Below are positions 36,866 through 40,340 of a stretch of 40,340 nucleotides of DNA, in pieces. The position numbers were made by a program, and so were the translations under genes. Source of the stretch: Thiobacillus sp. (GTDB lineage: Bacteria; Pseudomonadota; Gammaproteobacteria; Burkholderiales; Thiobacillaceae); the NCBI GenBank assembly GCA_019459325.1, contig JAIBFA010000044.1:1-40340 (forward strand), given 5' to 3'. Below the pieces are notes generated by a model that searched no databases, was not told where the DNA came from, and worked only from the letters and a program-made list of their open reading frames with translations. The first letter of the stretch is position 1. Every line of letters begins with the position of its first letter.

Positions 36866-37264
36866 TCAGGCTCCTGCTTTTTCGAGTTTTTCGAATATCT
36901 TCGAGAGCTTCTCGTCGAGGGTGGCAGCGGTGAAAGGCTTGACCACGTAGCCGTTGGCGCCGGCCTGGGCCGCGGCGATGATGTTTTCCTTCTTGGCTTC
37001 TGCCGTGACCATCAACACCGGCAGCTTGGACAACGCGGCATCGGCACGAATGTTCTGCAGCATGGTCAGGCCATCCATATTGGGCATATTCCAGTCGGAC
37101 ACGACGAAGTCGAAGTTGCCCGCGCGCAGCTTGGCGAGGCCATCGGCACCGTCTTCCGCTTCCTCGACGTTGGAATAACCCAGTTCCTTGAGCAGATTGC
37201 GCACGATGCGACGCATCGTTGAAAAGTCGTCAACAACCAGAAATTTTGTGTTCGGATCGGCCAT
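36866..37264 (-). CDS. cheY: Chemotaxis response regulator CheY
   Basis: The 132-residue single-domain receiver has D12-D13, phospho-acceptor Asp57 in VSDWNMP, Thr87 in VTAEA and Lys109 in VKPF. It carries the signal from CheA to FliM. CTGGAG precedes the ATG. A strong sigma-28-type promoter sits 36 bp upstream, so cheYZ can be expressed separately from the cheRDB genes upstream. Confidence 0.97.
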   Translation of the reverse strand: MADPNTKFLVVDDFSTMRRIVRNLLKELGYSNVEEAEDGADGLAKLRAGNFDFVVSDWNMPNMDGLTMLQNIRADAALSKLPVLMVTAEAKKENIIAAAQAGANGYVVKPFTAATLDEKLSKIFEKLEKAGA

Positions 37265-37300
37265 GCAGGACTCCAGAGGTGCGGTTCATTGTTACTCGGT

Positions 37301-37327
37301 TAATCGGCATTCCGGCGTCAAACTTAA
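37301..37327 (-). promoter_or_regulatory. Sigma-28 (FliA) promoter of cheY-cheZ
   Basis: On the minus strand TTAAGTTT (37320-37327), an 11-nt spacer and GCCGATTA (37301-37308) match the FliA consensus TAAAGTTT-N11-GCCGATAA at 14 of 16 positions. It lies in the 100-bp gap between cheB and cheY, with the expected start site about 30 nt before the cheY ATG. It is the best sigma-28 match noticed in the window. Confidence 0.8.
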
Positions 37328-37364
37328 GGCGTGGAGGCGGATGAAAAGTAGGCCAAACGGCCGA

Positions 37365-38444
37365 TCAGACCCGCATTGCGCGGTTACCATGGGCTGCAAA
37401 GAATTGCATCACTCGTCCCGGCAATTCATGCAGGGGGCCGACATCATGGGTTGCGCCGATGGCGATGGCTTCCTTGGGCATGCCGAAGACCACGCATGAG
37501 GCTTCGTCCTGTGCCAGGTTGTAGGCGCCGGCTTTTTTCATTTCCAGCATCCCGGCTGCGCCGTCCTTGCCCATGCCGGTGAGGATGACGCCGACCGCAT
37601 TCTTGCCGGCCGCGACCGCGGCCGAGTTGAACAGGACGTCGACGGAGGGCCGGTGGCGATTGACCGGTGGCCCCTGATCGAGCTTGGTCATGTAGTTGGC
37701 TCCGCTGCGCACCAGCAGCAGGTGGGAATGTCCCGGTGCCAGATAGGCATGGCCGGGCAACACGCGCTCCCCGCCTTCGGATTCCTTGACGGAAATCTTG
37801 CACAGCTTGTCGAGCCGGTTGGCGAACGAGCGCGTGAAGCCTTCCGGCATGTGCTGGGTGATCAGGATGCCGGGGCAATCGGACGGCAGCTGGATCAGGA
37901 AATCCTTGATCGCTTCGGTGCCCCCGGTGGACGCGCCGATGATGATCAGCTTTTCACTGCTGGTGAGCGGATTGCGCAGGGGCGCCAGCTCGAGCCCGGC
38001 CGCCTGTCCGGCTGCGCTGGCCGGATGCGGGCGCACCTTGATGCTGGCCCGCGAAGCAATGCGAATTTTCTCCGCAATCAAGTCCGTGTATTCGAGCATG
38101 CCGCTCTGGATCGAGATCTTGGGCTTGGTGACGAAATCGACCGCGCCCAGTTCCAGTGCGCGCATGGTGATTTCCGATCCCCGCTCGGTCAGCGACGACA
38201 CCATCACCACCGGCATCGGGCGCAGCCGCATCAGCTTCTCGAGAAACTCGAGACCATCCATTTTCGGCATTTCCACATCCAGCGTAAGCACGTCCGGATT
38301 GGTTTGTTTGATCAGGTCTCGTGCCGCCAACGGGTCCGGCGCCACGCCGACCACTTCCATGTCCGGCTGGCTATTGATGATCTCCTTCATCACGCCGCGG
38401 ATCAGCGCAGAATCGTCCACAATCAGAACCTTGATTTTCATCAT
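37365..38444 (-). CDS. cheB: Chemoreceptor methylesterase/deamidase CheB
   Basis: The 359-residue protein has a receiver domain (1-125; Asp56 in LTLDVEMP, Lys near VTKPK) and a C-terminal methylesterase domain (about 165-355). The catalytic triad is Ser172 in GASTGG, His198 in TQHMP and Asp294 in GMGKDGA. It removes receptor methyl groups and deamidates Gln. The first two codons are both ATG, so the start may be one residue later. It follows cheD by 15 bp. Confidence 0.97.
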   Translation of the reverse strand: MMKIKVLIVDDSALIRGVMKEIINSQPDMEVVGVAPDPLAARDLIKQTNPDVLTLDVEMPKMDGLEFLEKLMRLRPMPVVMVSSLTERGSEITMRALELGAVDFVTKPKISIQSGMLEYTDLIAEKIRIASRASIKVRPHPASAAGQAAGLELAPLRNPLTSSEKLIIIGASTGGTEAIKDFLIQLPSDCPGILITQHMPEGFTRSFANRLDKLCKISVKESEGGERVLPGHAYLAPGHSHLLLVRSGANYMTKLDQGPPVNRHRPSVDVLFNSAAVAAGKNAVGVILTGMGKDGAAGMLEMKKAGAYNLAQDEASCVVFGMPKEAIAIGATHDVGPLHELPGRVMQFFAAHGNRAMRV

Positions 38445-38459
38445 GCTTGCTTTCTACGG

Positions 38460-39068
38460 TCAGAACAGGTCGACATCGCCGACGACCGGATTGGCCTTGA
38501 GACGGCTTGCGTAGTCCTGCTCCCGCTTCACCAGTGTGTAGTTATTGAGCTGCTTGAGCTTCTTCACCAGCACCTTGCCGGTGGCCGGGAAAAAATACAC
38601 CTTGCGCGGATGTACATCGTTCAGGTCCTCGGCCACGATGCGGATGTTTTCGGCCCGCAGAAAATCGCGCACGAACTGGGCATTGCGTTCGCCCACGTTC
38701 ATGGTGGTAAAGCCGCGCAGCACATTACCGCCGCCAAATACCTTGGCCTCCAGGTTGTCGCGCCGGGCACCCGCCTTGAGCAACTGGTTGATCAGCACTT
38801 CCATGGCATAGGCCCCGTAGCGCATCGAGGCCGAGGCCGGACTGCCGGCATCGCCGCCGCCATCCGGCAGCATGAAATGGTTCATTCCGCCGATGCCCGA
38901 CACGCGGTCGCGTATGCACGCTGCCACGCAGGAGCCCAGCACCGTGACGATGAGCATCGGTTTGTTCGTGAAGTAGTATTCGCCAGGCAATATCTTGGCG
39001 GTTTCGCAGTCGAATGTCCGGTCGAAATAAAGATTGGTCGCGAGCTGTTCTTCAATGGCGGGATTCAT
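38460..39068 (-). CDS. cheD: Chemoreceptor glutamine deamidase CheD
   Basis: The 202-residue deamidase has its catalytic Cys47 in VLGSCVAAC, His64 in MNHFMLP and a Gly-rich FGGGNVL segment. It deamidates specific Gln residues in receptors. The start overlaps the cheR stop by 4 bp (ATGA), so the genes are coupled. The C-terminal extension after about residue 165 is slightly longer than in short CheD proteins. Confidence 0.96.
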   Translation of the reverse strand: MNPAIEEQLATNLYFDRTFDCETAKILPGEYYFTNKPMLIVTVLGSCVAACIRDRVSGIGGMNHFMLPDGGGDAGSPASASMRYGAYAMEVLINQLLKAGARRDNLEAKVFGGGNVLRGFTTMNVGERNAQFVRDFLRAENIRIVAEDLNDVHPRKVYFFPATGKVLVKKLKQLNNYTLVKREQDYASRLKANPVVGDVDLF

Positions 39069-39934
39069 GCATGCTTCCTTGCCTCGCGATGACGGGCGTC
39101 CAGCTCGTAAACCGTCTTGCCGCGCAGCCGGAATGCATCGGTCGCGTACATGAAATTCTCGGAATGCCCGGCAAACAGCAGCCCATCCGGCTTCATCAGC
39201 GGCACGAAGCGCGTGAGTATCTTGCTCTGCGTGGGCTTGTCGAAATAGATCATCACATTGCGGCAGAAGATGACATCGAATGGCCCGCTGATCGGCCAGC
39301 TGCCGGCCAGCAGATTGAGTGGCTTGAATGTTACCAGTTGCCGCAACTCGGGTCGCACCCTCACCAGCCCGGAACGCTCGCCGCGGCCCCGCTGAAAGAA
39401 GCGCTTGACGCGATCAGGCGCCATCTTGTCGATCCGCTCGAGCGGATATACCCCGTTTGCCGCCGTTTCGAGCACGTTGGTGTCGATATCCGTTGCAATG
39501 ATGCTGACCGGCGGCGTGAGCGTGCCGAAGGCCTCGCATACCGTCATCGCAATGGAATATGGTTCCTCGCCGGTCGAACTCGCCGAACACCAGATCGACA
39601 GCGGCGCCTTCATGGTCAGCATGTGTTCGGCCAGAAGCGGAAAATGATGCGCCTCGCGAAAAAACGAGGTCAGGTTGGTGGTCAGGGCGTTAGTGAACGC
39701 CTCCCACTCATCGCCGTCCCGCCCGTTTTCCAGCCCGTCGAGATATTCCTCGAAGGAACTCAGGCCCTTTGCCCGCAGGCGGCGCGCCAGGCGGCTGTAG
39801 ACCATCTCCTGCTTGCTTTCGCTGAGCGAGATTCCGGCCTGTTTATAAATCAGGGTGCGCACGCGGGCAAAATCGTGCGGCGTGAATTCAAAGATCTTGG
39901 CAGTGTCAGCTTGCGTCTTGGGTGCAGGTTTCAT
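39065..39934 (-). CDS. cheR: Chemoreceptor methyltransferase CheR
   Basis: The 289-residue SAM-dependent methyltransferase has an N-terminal helical domain (about 15-80), TNLTSFFRE (86-94), the SAM-binding stretch [13 protein letters not shown] (115-127) and [10 protein letters not shown]. It methylates receptor Glu residues, opposing CheB. No C-terminal NWETF-binding tetratricopeptide extension is present. It begins 96 bp after the chemoreceptor gene on the same strand. Confidence 0.97.
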   Translation of the reverse strand: MKPAPKTQADTAKIFEFTPHDFARVRTLIYKQAGISLSESKQEMVYSRLARRLRAKGLSSFEEYLDGLENGRDGDEWEAFTNALTTNLTSFFREAHHFPLLAEHMLTMKAPLSIWCSASSTGEEPYSIAMTVCEAFGTLTPPVSIIATDIDTNVLETAANGVYPLERIDKMAPDRVKRFFQRGRGERSGLVRVRPELRQLVTFKPLNLLAGSWPISGPFDVIFCRNVMIYFDKPTQSKILTRFVPLMKPDGLLFAGHSENFMYATDAFRLRGKTVYELDARHREARKHA

Positions 39935-40030
39935 ATCAAAAATTTCAATTAGGTTTCAACACCAGGACGCACGAACCCGCCATTCAGGACAGTGAGAGGC
40001 AGCCGCCTGCACGAGCGGCACAACGCCTCT

Positions 40031-40340
40031 TCAGGCGACGCGGGCAAGCGCTACCTTCGTGCTCCTGGCCGGTGCCGGCAAGGACGGCTTCGCGCGAACG
40101 CCATGACCCGCGGACGGCATCGTCTGCCCTCCCTGAACCAGTTTGAAGGTGCCCACCAGCTCCGTCAGCCTCAGCGCCTGTTCCTGCAGGGTCTCGGCCG
40201 CCGCGGCGGCCTGTTCCACCAGCGCGGCATTCTGCTGGGTGATCTCGTCCATCTGGCCGACGGCCTGGTTGACCTGTTCGATGCCGGCGCTCTGCTCCTG
40301 GCTGGCGGTGGCGGTGCCGCCGATAATGTCCGCCACCAGC
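40031..40340 (-). CDS. Methyl-accepting chemotaxis protein, C-terminal end (partial)
   Basis: Only the last 102 codons are in the window; the gene enters from the right edge. The sequence is the C-terminal methylation helix and tail of an MCP signalling domain (SQEQSAGIEQVNQAVGQMDE, QQNAALVEQAAAAAE). It ends in a Pro/Lys-rich tail (PSLPAPARSTKVALARVA). No CheR-docking NWETF-type pentapeptide is visible at the end. It is the upstream partner of cheRDB; ligand specificity cannot be inferred. Confidence 0.93.
   Translation of the reverse strand, partial: LVADIIGGTATASQEQSAGIEQVNQAVGQMDEITQQNAALVEQAAAAAETLQEQALRLTELVGTFKLVQGGQTMPSAGHGVRAKPSLPAPARSTKVALARVA

Overview
The window is high-GC bacterial DNA carrying a nearly continuous polar-flagellum and chemotaxis locus. 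Preceding it is a housekeeping and accessory stretch of about 16 kb. LexA with an E. coli-type SOS box, the gene order flagellin-flaG-fliD-fliS-fliT / fliFGHIJK-fliLMNOPQR / cheR-cheD-cheB-cheY-cheZ, the FhlB-like protein and the NarX/NarL-type two-component pair suggest a betaproteobacterium. A Nitrosomonadales or Thiobacillaceae-like organism fits best, but that placement is inference. No transposase, phage gene, tRNA, rRNA or CRISPR array was seen, and no gene-free gap exceeds about 250 bp.

Region 1 (1-5280): the N-terminal part of lexA runs leftward off the window with its SOS box. It is followed by an exported DUF2202 ferritin-like protein, a CoA-acylating methylmalonate-semialdehyde dehydrogenase, a stand-alone DUF504/MJ1316 protein, a GAF-HD-GYP protein and a phosphoribosyltransferase-family protein.

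Region 2 (5284-12735, minus strand): a membrane-fusion protein, a double-FtsX permease and a LolD-type ATPase form an ABC exporter set. Upstream of it lies a tightly overlapping cassette made of an AmmeMemoRadiSam B/A fusion, an AmmeMemoRadiSam radical SAM enzyme and an alpha/beta hydrolase. The function of this cassette is not established.

Region 3 (12886-16848, plus strand): a soluble two-PAS histidine kinase, a NarL/FixJ response regulator and a GGDEF diguanylate cyclase with an intact I-site lie directly upstream of flagellin.

Region 4 (16995-36119): this holds filament genes (fliC, flaG, fliD, fliS, fliT), a second FliK-like protein paired with a FlhB C-terminal-like protein, a YcgR/PilZ protein and cheV. 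An inverted fliE follows, then fliFGHIJK and fliLMNOPQR for the basal body, switch and export gate. Region 5 (36190-40340, minus strand) carries cheZ, cheY, cheB, cheD, cheR and the tail of a chemoreceptor.

Taken together, the GGDEF, HD-GYP and YcgR-like proteins give the locus the parts to make, degrade and sense c-di-GMP next to the motor they would regulate. Non-coding features worth attention are a good sigma-28 promoter in front of cheY and unusual 7-nt-phased CAAG/CTTG inverted repeats at two convergent gene junctions, with a possible third relative at 15064-15098.
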